Source of the DNA: Haemonchus contortus
Taxonomy: Eukaryota > Nematoda > Chromadorea > Rhabditida > Trichostrongylidae
Length of the DNA: 64,000 nt
Direction: 5' to 3'
Assembly: GCA_000469685.2 (NCBI GenBank)
Contig: LS997566.1
Location: 13,646,618 to 13,710,617, forward strand
The notes beneath the pieces were generated by a model that saw nothing but the letters and a program-made list of their open reading frames with translations, did not search any database and was not told the DNA's origin. The position numbers and the translations under genes are program-made. Shown here in pieces: positions 34,101-45,300 of the stretch. Every line of letters starts with the position of its first letter. Position 1 is the first letter of the stretch.

Positions 34101-34800
34101 AAGCTATGTCAACGGTCAAGCATGCACGCAGATGAACATTAATTTGGGGGACACAATGTTGAAAAACGTCGACAAGTTTACTCATCTCGGGAATACGCTA
34201 ACCCAGGTTGGCGATATCAAAAGAGACGTTTGTGGAAGGATTGCAAAAGCTACAGATGTGTTCAGAAGACTCTAGTATCTACTATGGTCACTATTATCCA
34301 TATCTCGAAACATCAAGATCCTCCTGTATTCTTCCACTGTGATCCTCACCGCAATTTATGCAAGCGAATTATGGAAACATGTGGTGAGTTCAGTGAGAAA
34401 GGTTAATGCTTTCCCACCAGAGATGTCTGTGAAGGATCATGTAGATAAGGCACACGGATCACATTACGAATGGAGAAGTTCCGCGCTGCTCTGGTATGAA
34501 TAGCCTCCAGGTGATTGTGGCACGGCGTAGGCTTCGATCGGCTGGTCACCTGTTGCGTATGCCGCAGCAACGTATCCCAAAAATGGCTATGTATTGGACA
34601 CCTCAAAGAGTCAGGAGAGTAAGAGGTCGTTACAGAAACACGTGGAAAGGAACATTCGGCAACCATCTCAAAGTCATGAGTTTTTCCATGGATGAAGGGA
34701 GGGTATTGCATAGGAACGACAAGAGTGGAAAGACTTCATCGCCCAATATGCTCAACGGCATGGGAGGAACTAAGTCTAAGTAAGTTCCACCGATTATTTC
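31196..34800 (+). mobile_element. RTE-like LINE, internally deleted, running from the spacer into the S3 arm
   Basis: A GC-richer 5' leader (CACGCGCGGAGGCGCTGCC near 31199) is followed by the ORF1-like frame, a fragment of the endonuclease C-terminus (RGADVGSDHHLVRAS, about 32310-32350, with KLKLKSQ behind it), the linker, then reverse transcriptase (32700-34200) and the C-terminal RRRLRSAGHLLRMPQQ region (34500-34790). Most of the endonuclease is absent, so a deletion of several hundred bases joins ORF1 to its last part. The RT part is the mirror of 25595-27718. It is inactive: stops occur throughout and the catalytic FADD box is altered. Confidence 0.85.
31592..32321 (+). pseudogene. LINE ORF1-like protein fragment
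   Basis: The frame at 31592-31960 starts MFTRSQSRKTKES and includes RSRSTVLFGVIESP, resembling the start of an RRM-like fold found in LINE ORF1 proteins. A one-frame change then leads into 31950-32321 with CKPSEVYQIGKE, RPRLVEVVLHSK, RKSMTFAERKKDYELR and TWTVYRGEIK, a combination common in nematode LINE-associated ORFs. The two frames overlap by about ten bases, so a single frameshift separates them. The protein then runs directly into endonuclease sequence in another frame. Confidence 0.7.
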
Positions 34801-36245
34801 GGCATTGTTTTTCATTTTTTGATAGCGCTGATGACTCCTGCGATTGTACTCGAACAGGGCTTCTCTACATGTAGCTGATGTGGTCGAGCAGACTACTTAG
34901 CAGAAAATCCCTTGATTGGTACAACAACAACATCGTATATCAAGAAATTGTCGCCATTATCACTCCTTGCCACTGTCGACAATGATCCTTCACGTCGAAA
35001 GCTGGAGTTGAATAACTTTCTTGTAGCTCATACCGAAACAACGAAGGAATGTAACAACGTATGCCGGAGTTGCAGGATAACGCAAGGAATAGACCAGCAT
35101 TTTCACGTGCGATCAGCTTTTATCAGTTAAAATGAATGTTGTGAATGCTTCCGGCAATACATTGGCGTGTCAAGACCGCACTACAAACACCAAGGCTCAG
35201 TCGTTCAACAAACGATAGCTGCTTTCGAGAGCTTTACATTGATGAATATGGGTATTTACGATTTCTATGTTGATCATTTCCAAAGATTGAACGCCTTCCA
35301 ATGAATGATTGTGATTTCCATCCATGATCATTTACGAATGATCATTTAAGATCTCACTACAGAGGGCCCCACTGATCTTGTCAGCTACTACCACTACCAG
35401 TCAGAAACCTTCTTGCAAATATTTGAGTGAGAGTCGTCGGATTCACTGCGTTTACTTTAATAAATGTCCTAGTCAGCCTCTTCATTCGCTAACCATTTCT
35501 GGAATCAAACGCTCGCGATTTTCTTGTCCTCTCCCCACATCAGATTTTGAAATGCCTGAGTTTTACCGCTGCTAAGGGCAAGATACCCGACAGAGTTGAA
35601 AATGACATCTTCAATGGAATTTCACAGTACTGCGCAACAGCACGCATAAAGTTTGAGAGACCATTCTAAGATCAATTAGTCTGAAATAAAACGTAAGTAC
35701 TCAGTTAATTAAACTTCAGAATTGAAGAAAATATGACGAAGTGGCTGAATGTCAAATGAGGACTTGTCACAGCGAAAGTTGAGAAAACTGTGGAGAGGAA
35801 AAGGTTGGTAACTAGTAATTGTAGGTACAATACGCATTCAGCAACATTGACGAAATAAGCGGAATGAATTCGAGTTTTCGTGAGACGAGTATGAGGTTCT
35901 TGGCAGCACACCTTTGTTTGGGTTAGCAAGTTGCTAAGTGGTTTGCAAAAAACACTATTCATTTTACACGGTATGATGGGCAAGCAGCGAAAAGGCGCGG
36001 AAAGGGTAGTAAAATTTCGCTTGTGCTCCATTAGTAGGATGGTTTATTAGCGTAGTTTTTCTAGTTCAAACATTCTTCTGTTTTTAATTCTTTCTCTCTT
36101 GGTTCGGATTCTCAAGCTCATTCAAGTCAAAAATATAAGAAACGTGATCTAAGATCGGGACGAAACCAAGAAAACCGCTCTTGTATGCTTGAGATGGTCG
36201 AAGGGTTGACTTATATAATGATAGCAATGGACTTTTTCCATCCCT
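34801..36245. other. Repeated unit of unknown function (S3 version)
   Basis: This is the S3 copy of the unit also at 13122-14187 and 24313-25594. It includes plus frames 34912-35130 and 35378-35575 and the minus 108-residue frame 35705-36031. No domain is recognised. It lies between the LINE 3' end and the last exon of NTF2-like copy 3. Confidence 0.4.
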
Positions 36246-38560
36246 TTATGTATTTCTTCTTGAGGAGATTATCTCGGTAAGAGCAGCTGCTTGATAAAAT
36301 TTATTGCAAAAACTGTTTACTAATCTCTTCCCTTCAACTTCTCGTACTTCATGATAGATACGCCATTCATCACCTTCCTTCTTCCAAATATGAGTGAATT
36401 TGCCTGTGAGGAGTCTCAATTCTCCTCTAAGGGGATCGAAGATAAATTCGGCTATTCTGTAGTCTTTGGTGCCTTGATAAGAGCCGCCGTCGTGTATCTT
36501 AAAGGAAGACATATGGTTGAAGAGAAATACAATTTCGAAAATCAAATATCTCTTCTAACTATTATTGTTCGTCGATTTGTGTTTATTTGTATATCGGGTT
36601 GTCCGAAAAGTTTTCCCGCTTCCCGTTTCTGAGCAGCCTGTGCGTCAAAAACGGGAAACGATGTGGAGCTCCCCCCCCCGGTGAGCCGTCTCGAACTACT
36701 CTGAAAATCTATCCAGGTGCGAGGACTCTGCTGTGTTGCTGGCTGGATTGAAAGGGAATCAGTTATTTCAGGCTAGAGCTCCATAGTCTAAGGATAATCT
36801 CGGGGAGTACTTTTCTCAGCTAGACAATTTGAAGGCAGAAGCAATTTGATGGAAAATCAATCAATTCACTGGAGGACTGCAAAACGTGCCCAAGAGGCGA
36901 TTTCAAGTCTAGAACCTTCTATGGGAGTAGGATAATAAAACTACAAGATGGCGAACCATCACCGAAAATAAAAGTAAAGGTTATCACTTGATGAATGTAT
37001 ATGTTTTTCTATAAATTTTCAGTGAATGATGACCCGAAAATCGGCAAAAACTTCTCGGATGGTCCAATATTTACGCTCGTTACGACGCTATTTATATTTG
37101 GAACTGAACGGCTGCTTTCACAAGGCGAACCGGTACGCTAGCAAATTTAGATTTTAAAATCCTCTTTTAGGATCGACTGCCTTAATATTCGGAAGAAGGA
37201 AATACCTCATTCCCATGTAGGCTTCTTGAATCACAGAAACAGAAAACCACGAAAAGGTAATAACTTTGTGACCCGGAGGTCCGCAGCAGACCATTACAGT
37301 CTGGTACTTATTCACTTGATTGCTTCGAATTTGCTATCTTCTCATTGCCCTTTTTCACCTTGTAACCTCCATCGATCGTGGCTATGGATAGTGTTCAATA
37401 GAAGAATGAAAACAAACCTTGAATATGAGAAAGAGATTCAAATGTCTTGAGTAGGTCAGCAGGCAAAACAAGTGAGTGATAAAGACAGACGTGAAGACAG
37501 GAAGGCAAAAATGCAGAATAAATGAAAAACAGAAATATTTCAGGACGTTGATTTACTAGATTTCCCGGGATCTCGAACGAACACTCGCCACTTAGCTGCT
37601 CATACTTTTTCACAAAGGCTCTCAGTGAAAGGAGTGGTTAGTCTAGTGTCCTTTAAAAGAGGAGGTTCTGTCTATCGATAACGGCATGAAGTTAGAACAT
37701 TACTGCGGTACTCCTATACAGATTAGTTACGCTACATCTAATGCAGGTGGAATTTTTGTTTGACGATTGCTCACTTGTTCTTTCATATGTAGCATTTACG
37801 CCTTTGTTTACCATCACACCCTGACTATGATAGAGATTAACGGCGGATTCGACTGTTCCATTCACGCACCAGTCCTCAAACTTTCGGTAAAGAGGCTCAA
37901 GCTCCGCTTTAATATCTGAAAATTGATTTTTCAAAGGACTAAACAAAAGGTACACGTGAAAGATATTCAGATTAGAATATTAGAAGTGCCCACATCTCCC
38001 AATTATTTGATAGTCGAAGAAGGCTGTACTTGCTAGTGCTAATTATGAACAAGGCAAAAGCGTTGATGCAGCAGAGCATTGAGGTCAAGAGACGAATGAA
38101 TGAGAAGAACAAATGGGCTTTCTCCGAAAATTACAAGTGAAAATTCAGAAAAATGAGTGTTTCTTTAGAACATGCTGATCACATCTGACAAACATGATTA
38201 TATGCTCCTCTGACCATGACCTCTCTGTTATGGCCACCCTCTTTGGCTACTCCATAATGAAGCGTCACCTAATAATATTGTCAAAAAAGGTATGGGGTGT
38301 GCAATGCTATCATTTTCTATTGAATTTGTAATCATAACTGTTGCATCGTGAGAAAAAATGAGAAGTGTGGTCTCAATATGCAACACTGGGGTAATCGGAA
38401 CTCGTTCGTTTCAGTAAATTGTTCTATTTTCCGAAGGTAGCTTGACTGATAGATAATTTGTGAAGTCCTCAAATCGTAAAGTTGATTACGAGAGTTGAGA
38501 TAACTTACCTCCAGTCGCGATATTCGCTAGAAAGGTGGCTACAATGATGGCGAGCAACAT
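36246..38560 (-). pseudogene. NTF2-like (DUF4440-type) secreted protein, copy 3, exon 4 deleted and C-terminus frameshifted
   Basis: Minus-strand exons equivalent to copy 2 are at 38509-38560 (signal peptide), 37775-37915, 37592-37618 and 36246-36497. The 56-nt exon 4 is gone: the sequence passes from AACCTTGAATAT (about 37427) straight to GAGAAAGAGATTC, removing about 135 bp. Because 56 is not a multiple of three, skipping it changes the reading frame. The last exon also carries the same 2-nt deletion as copy 2 (HEVREVEG for HEEYEKLKG). A G-to-E change alters NATYGR to NATYER in exon 2. The copy is very unlikely to make the normal protein. Confidence 0.8.
36594..37067 (+). mobile_element. 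Mariner relic in the NTF2-like intron (S3)
   Basis: The mirror of 23321-23795, with the same TA-flanked ends TCGGGTTGTCCGAAAAG and CTTCTCGGATGGTCCAA. It retains the segment deleted in S1. Its presence at the same site in all three copies shows that insertion predates the duplications. Confidence 0.8.
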
Positions 38561-38783
38561 TTCGATTACGACGTCTTCATCTTCTTTCCCCTATTTAAAA
38601 GTGAAGCCGAAAGGATCGACCTAATTCATGTTGTATGAAAAAGCGATTGTTTCCATAGCTGAGAGTCAGAATGTTCCTTGTCATCGTGTTTGCCGTCCAT
38701 GTCTTTTGCTAAAAAAACCACAAGCCCACGTATGCTGTGGCCATGTAAAAAAGCATACCACGTGTGTTTTCGAGAAAAAGCAA

Positions 38784-38949
38784 AATAACTAGCATTGAGA
38801 GAGCTCCGTTTGTTGGAGTTCGGAAGTCTCACAGTAATAGATAGGGTCCTTCTGCGTAAGGGAGCGATTGTTTTTTTCGCTCTCACCCCCTCCACTTGAA
38901 CGTTCAAGGCTAAGCCTTGCTTGTTATTACGAAATACTGCAATAGTATC
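38784..38949. other. Junction segment between the S3 arm and the S1/S3-shared block
   Basis: These 166 bp are found neither at the S2 flank nor in S1, where the fold-back took their place. They include CTCTCACCCCCTCC and no coding signal. Confidence 0.5.
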
Positions 38950-39600
38950 AAATATTCGAATTATGATATCGTGTTCAACACCAACACCTTGAAATATTCC
39001 ATAATTTAGCGTCAAAGATTGTCCTCGGCCAGGGCTCGGAAGAACTTGGTCAACACCAAGTTTCTTTCAAGCCTCGGCTAGGGATAATCTGTGGCACTAA
39101 ACCAACGAATATTCTGGATCGTTTACCTGCCACCTGGTTAGCGCAGCTAAGGCGCGAACATTCCAATGTAAAACAGTGATTCGCATCTTTTCACTACTTA
39201 GCAAACACTGTCAAGGACATTGCAGTATCAAACAGGACCTAAATTTACTTACTTTTCCATTCGCAATTCAGCTACCGTCGTAGCTCCACTATACGGATGA
39301 TCAGAGATGACGGTACGTTCGTCTTCATTGTTTTCAGGCCGAGAGTAAGCCTTGCTCACACTGAGGAACGGCTTTATGCATTGGTCACGTGTCAAAAACC
39401 CCAGTTTCTACTGTGCTTCCGGTTGTACTCTAGCCTTGGGAGCCGTTATGTTTCAGCGCCCACCTTACATCAACGGCACATCATCCGATAGAGTTTTCAG
39501 CGCGGGCTTTAGACAGCCACGCCGTGATGCAGCGAAAGCGCACCTTCAGTTGTCATATAGTGTGGACACGAGCGATGCGCTGCAGATAGCAGATGTTTAA
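38950..39600 (+). repeat. Near-identical block shared with 17642-18290
   Basis: The block has the same orientation and order as in S1 and differs at scattered single bases only. It is the part of the direct S1/S3 duplication that lies outside the inverted repeat. Confidence 0.85.
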
Positions 39601-39643
39601 TGTTAATAGAAGGCCTCACATCCGATAACTACTTTTTGGAATA

Positions 39644-39838
39644 TTATGTACACTGTTGTAGCCGAACTACATGAGAGTCAGATGTGTCACTGAATTTAGC
39701 AACATTGATTTTTTGAAAGGGCCACCTACCGATTTGACAACGCGAAAGAGTTTTGAATTGTCTATTTAATGTAGCTACACGGTGTTGAGCATTTTTGTTG
39801 AAATATAGCCTTGTCTCAAAACTTTTCGTGAATTCCAT
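39644..39838 (-). other. Unidentified conserved minus-strand exon, copy 2
   Basis: A 64-residue frame from MEFTKSFE to DSHVVRLQQCT, the counterpart of 18335-18540, with the conserved core CQIGR and VAKxSDTxDSHVVRL. Protein-level similarity (41/64) across diverged DNA argues for past or present coding function. The start Met is not conserved, so this is an internal exon or the frame begins upstream. Confidence 0.4.
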
Positions 39839-40474
39839 TTAATGAACGTAATACGTCGAACAGATCCGTGCGCCATAATAAAGTGGAATAGTGAATGAAA
39901 ATAGTAGATTCGAGTTTTCATTTACAACTGAGACCGTCTTTCAGCTATGTCGTGCCCTGAATTCGATACTGGAATGACTGATGAAGCTTGGAACGTGCTT
40001 GTAGGCCAAGACAATGAGTACTGACGTGTTTCACGCAGCATATAAGCTGTGAAGATCGTATTGTAATAAGGCCTTCTAGATTGCTGAATGCTAGAGGAGA
40101 CGACAACGGTGAATTGGATACAAAGGAAGCTAGAATGTTGAGAAAGCTCCATGGTTTTCTCATTGCTGTTTACAGTAGGACACTCCATGCTCCACAATAG
40201 AATATTCACTGAACCATCAGCTCTTGACAAGGTAAACAGAAACATTACCATTTCGTTTGGAAATATATGTTGTAGAAAAAGAATGCGACGTCGAAGCAAA
40301 TGCTATGCTATTTGGACATTGCTGTACATTTGGTTTCAAGATTGCTGTGATGTTGCAGCGATTCAGCAAGAGCATGCACTTAAGATCATCCTGACTAATA
40401 CTAAAGCAGAGACTGCAGCAGTAGTCGGAATATCGAGTCCAACTGCACTTTTTCCGTAATACCATCCTAACCAT
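39839..40474 (-). other. Upstream part of the older paralogous gene, copy 2
   Basis: The counterpart of 18541-19115. Frames 39922-40299 and 40217-40474 share short words with copy 1 (QFTVVV, QQSRRPYYNT, MLRETRQYS, LLLNRCNI). No domain is recognised, and frameshifts between the copies make the model uncertain. Confidence 0.3.
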
Positions 40475-41133
40475 ACCAACCTTTCGCTTCGATTTTTTCG
40501 AAATTTAGCCCTTACCGACCTCAGCAGTTCGGTTTCAACTATGAAAAACACGCGTTTCTCGTTGGATTAGAAACCACCTTTTTTAACTTTTCCTGGATAG
40601 TTTGTTTCACAAAGTTTGATTTTCTGGCTCCGATCCTACAATTTTCATGAAGCAGTTTCTCAACCGACTGCAGCTAAACAGTTATGACGGTCGCAGCTTG
40701 GTAGATGTTTGTAGACAAGCAAAACGAGTGTAGACCAGTTCCGAACTCGAATCATAGAAGACGGGCCACTTAGAAATATATAGCAAAATGACTAGCTCAG
40801 GTTAATATTGGAGTAGTGAAGGTACTGGCATCATATTTTCTGAATAACACCATGTAGAGCAGCTTCGGAACCTAATCTTTCTCATTTTCCTTGTTCATTG
40901 TAGCAAGTGTGGTGCAATGGATTGCACACTTGAGAGCACCGTAAAGTAATCATTGGGCATACAATGTACTCCCATTGTTAGCAGCAAGACAGAATCGCAG
41001 CAAAGGTTGCTGTATTGACCTTTCTGGGATTATTTTAAAGAATAGTAGCGATATCACTTCAGAAAGGCGAAACCTAATTGAACGAATTGGAAAATATGAT
41101 TTACCTCCTGATAACACTTTCAATGTGGACGTA
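40475..41133. other. No recognised gene
   Basis: This stretch between the duplicated paralogue and the next mariner has only small frames and no known motif. Confidence 0.4.
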
Positions 41134-42388
41134 CGAGGGCTGCCTTTTATATTTTGAGATTTGGCAACACTAGTGTAGCACTCTAGCAACTGACTCCACT
41201 ACCGTAAGGTTTGACTATTTTGAGGTTACGTTGCGAAATTTGAGCGCGATTTGTGTTGTTTACACTGAGTTATAAGATTTTGTTTAGGCCAAGTTATGGG
41301 GGTTGAATCGTGAGTATTTTCGCGCGAGTATTTTCTACAACTTTCGACATGGACTAACTCAATAGCAATGCATGGATGAACTTATTCAATTTTTGGTTAT
41401 GAAGCTCCATCCAGGGCCATTATTTATCGATGGTACAGTGAGTTCACCCGAGATCGTAGTTCGCTCGAAGAAGAATTTTATGGAGGTCGTCCAAAATCAG
41501 TTGTTGTTCCGGAAACCGTGGATACTGTGCACAAACTAATATTGCGAGACCGTCATGTGACCCATTGTGAGATTGGGACAACCCTAGGCATTAGTGGGAC
41601 CACCATACATTCAATATTACATGAACATTTGACTGTAAAAAAACCGTTTTTGAAAAATGTCAATCTCCCAAGAAAGAGACTGGTGTCGATTGGTCGAAAG
41701 AAATGCTCACAAAATACGATCGCGGTGCTTCGAAACACGTCTATGACATCGAGACAGATGGTGGATCATGAATTTATGCGTATGAGCCCGAAGGGAAACA
41801 GCAGTCGACCGAAGGGGTATTCCAAGATGAACCAAATCCAACAAAGGCTGTCCGCGCACCAAGCACTTCCAGGCAATTGATCTTCTGTTTCTTTGGGAAA
41901 GCTGGACATGTCGCAACCGTACCACTAGGACAAGCAGAACAGTCAATTCTGAGTGGTATACAATCATTTGTTTGCCAGTTGACTCCCAAAAAATCAGGAA
42001 AATCAACTGCTGAAAACGGATCACTCTTCACCACGACAATGCGAGCTCCCACACATCGGCTCAAACAACTGCACTTTTGAGCACTCGAAACAACCATTTG
42101 ACAGGTCATCATCCATGTAGTCCCCGGGTGACTTCTTCTAATCCCGTACGTAAAAAATGAAATGAGAGGTCAACGTTTTTCGACACCTGAAGAAGCCGTT
42201 GATGCGTTCAGAATCCATGTTTTAGAGTTACCTACATCAGAGTGGCAAAAGTGCTTCAAGAACTGGTTCGAGCCCATGCAGAAGTGTACAGATCTTAATG
42301 TGGAGAATTTTGAAAGGCAGCAAAACGATTTTCAATAAATAGTATTTCTTTCTGTTCTCAAATCTCAAAATATAAAAGGCAGCCTACG
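41134..42388 (+). mobile_element. Mariner element with both terminal repeats and frameshifted transposase
   Basis: The termini CGAGGGCTGCCTTTTATATT and mirrored AATATAAAAGGCAGCCTACG lie between TA dinucleotides (41132-41133 and 42389-42390). Length is 1255 bp. The plus strand encodes a transposase in at least three frames: VPETVDTVHKLILRDRHVTH and ILHEHLTVKK (helix-turn-helix part, 41510-41640), FGKAGHVATVP (catalytic middle, about 41890), then MRGQRFSTPEEAVDAF and EWQKCFKNWFEPMQKC (C-terminus, 42160-42300). The ends and this C-terminus differ from the other mariners here, so it is a separate subfamily. It cannot make an intact transposase. Confidence 0.9.
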
Positions 42389-45300
42389 TATTCAACCAGA
42401 ACTCAATGCAGGCTTACGCCTAGGTAGATTAATCAAAGCAGAACATTTCCAGTGTACGAATAACATTTGCACTTCGGCCGTTAGAGTTGATCTGGTAATC
42501 GCGCAACAAAGTTGGCTGTGAAATTCCTCTGTCTTTCATTATGACGATTATCAGAACTATTTCAACCTACAGACTAACTTGCTTTTTATGTCAAAACTCC
42601 AAAAATTCGATTTTTGATCGCCCTCTATTTTCTTGGATTACCTATCTTTCTTTGTGATCGACGCTTATTTAGGGGAGGGAGCCTTCCATGAATTCAGCAG
42701 TTTCTTGGAGCCGGAAAGGAATAAGGTTCGCACTGTATTAAGCGGAATAGAGTGGAGATTGGGAATATTGGGCACAGTAATTTTTTACTATACATATTTT
42801 CCTCTCAGAAAAGGGGATATTTTAGCTCGAAAAATCTGAATCATACATGTACTGTCGTTGAAGTCCCGACCGAACGGTTTTTGAAATCCCTTTAGCAAGC
42901 AGTGTGGAACCTATGAGCTTCAATCTCTTTTTCATATCGAAGATAACTTTCTAAAGGGATGAAAGTGTTTGTTTGATTGAGTGGTAGCAATTTGCCATTG
43001 GATTCTGCTCTTCGGGGTAAACCTATTCATAGGCACAACAGCCATCCTCCAAAAGTTACTACTACTACTTTTGCGAATTTTGCTCATTCTTTCTCTTAGG
43101 CTAATTTAGCCGCTGTCTAGTTCGGTACCAATCTCAATCACAGCTATACTTTTTTTTTATCTTAGACACTGCCTTCTAATCCATTGCAGAAGCGGAACTT
43201 CACTCCTAGTAATAATCCAGCGTAAGAAGAAAATACCAATTTCACCTTGAGCAATATTTTCATGAAATCAACCAAGAAGTAGAGTCAACAACGCAGGCGA
43301 ACTTCAACTCCATCCTAGAGCAACATTTTTGAGTGTGGGAATCTATTAGTTTGTTTTAAAGGCACACTTCACGTGAACTATTTTCGAATTATTCTTCCTC
43401 TTTCCGAATAAGAAGGGGTACATCGAAAATATCGTGAACTGTGCCTTTGAAATGGCTCATGAAGGCGATTCATTTTGTCATGAGTCGAGTGGAAAGTTTT
43501 TGGTAAACCTCGCCCGCTTTTTTCAGTCAACATTTTAAAAACATTGCACTGTGCTAGAAACTTTTAGAGACTTCCAGGAGATGCTGAAGGCGCAAGCAAC
43601 GCCATCATCAGCGTTAAAGTCCCGTTCGAGTAATCGAGCATGAGTAAATGAGACATATGTAAGCTCTAGCCCTATATACGCAGCGGTCGCGAAGACCACA
43701 AAAGTAATGAGCGACGGGAGTTCATCTGCGGTGAATATGCACTCCTTCGGTTGTTGGGCGCTCGTGTGCGGATGTGAACGCTTTCGATATCTCCCAAGCA
43801 CTCATCTCATTGTTGTAGACTACTGCTTTACATTTAATAAGGGAATCGTATGTATTCTTCCAATCAGTGCTTGCCAAGTAGAGTAAGAAGGCTTTTATCA
43901 TCACTTGTTACATGTTCTTTAAAGCGTGAACGCAGCACCATTACAGCGGGGCGGCCACCAGCACCGTGGTCAGATTTCTTGACAAAGGCTCTGAACGAAA
44001 GGAGGGCTACAGTTTGTGTACCTCTGGCGAGAACGATCCACTGGACTACACTGGCTCGCACCATATTTGGTTAGAGAAGTTACTAGCTAGCGCTCGAAGA
44101 AATTGATGATCAAAGGGGCTCTAGGTGATACAGGTGATGTGGATCAGAGTATGAGCACGCTCAAGGAGCTTGGGATCAGTGGTGGATCATTTCAATTGAG
44201 CGTATCAATTAAAGTGTTTTATGTTTAAACAAGGAGTTGATACAATATTTGGGAAATAGTCTATTCCGAGAAACATCCTGTATGAATCTTGCTAAGAAAG
44301 GTTTTGCGACCTGGGAAAATACCTAAAAGGATGGCGTGCCCCAAGGAGGTAGGCTCAGGACAATGCTCTACACTCGCTCTATTGTTTATATGGGATGGAA
44401 TTTCTAGAAAATCAAGGAATTCTTACAATACAAGGGAATCCAGTCTACCAACCACAGAACAACATTTTTTAAAAGTCAGCGCGCCTGTTCATACACGCGA
44501 GGTTATTCCAACGAGATGGCCCCGACCGGTGGAGAGAAGCGATAAGTTCGTTTTTTCCCATCAAGTGATCGGAACTAGTGCACTGACCACCTCTCCAAAA
44601 ATCTCAAATCTCAATGGGAAGCTGCGCGAAAAATCTCGACAAATGCCCTTCTCACAAAGAATCACGTACATGTCTTTCAAGGACAAATGTCATATCACAT
44701 GCTCTGCACCCATTTCTGTATGATTGTGTTCGTTGCGCTAGCTTCCGTGTATGCGATGATGAGGACAACGACAAAATCCATTTCGGATGATATTTTTTTC
44801 GTCTTCTGCGCGCATTGAATTCACCTTACGTATTCATCCCTTCGAACGCTATTCATTGCGTTACGCGCTCGCTGACATAAGCATTTGCCATTCCACAAAG
44901 GTGACGGCACTTGCGAGGTGATTACCTTCGTCGTTGCCCAATCGTTCACATTTCAAAATGGATGTCATATGTACGAATGACCACCCCAGCCATCGTGGCA
45001 GTAATTGCCATCTGAAGACTGAAAAAAGGTGAGAATGTGTCATGAAATAATGTCAAAGTTTTACTCGCCTTCGTTACAGAATTACTTGGAGTGCGGCGAC
45101 GTCTGCCTTACAGACTCATGGAGACATTCGGGGAAAGGTTTCGTAACCACTTTTGCAGAAGAACGAAATATTCGTTGTTTCAGATAGAATTAAAGTTGGC
45201 GATTCTGTTCCAGACCTGCAACTGTAACGTATAGAAGTATGTATGGAGCCTGAAAAGGCAAATGGAGGTGTTACGGTGCTACATACTCAAATGCTTTATG

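Larger units (their letters stand above)
32665..38783 (+). repeat. Right arm (S3) of the giant inverted repeat
   Basis: This is the mirror of 21473-27718. The outer boundary is at the end of GTTTTCGAGAAAAAGCAA (38783), beyond which the two flanks are unrelated. The inner boundary lies within the LINE, just upstream of the reverse transcriptase. Compared with S2, this arm lacks about 135 bp around 37427 (NTF2-like exon 4). Confidence 0.92.

Noticed and set aside
44289..44723. 144-codon plus frame as a gene
   Set aside because: It has no domain, no repeated homologue in the window and no convincing splice or start context.
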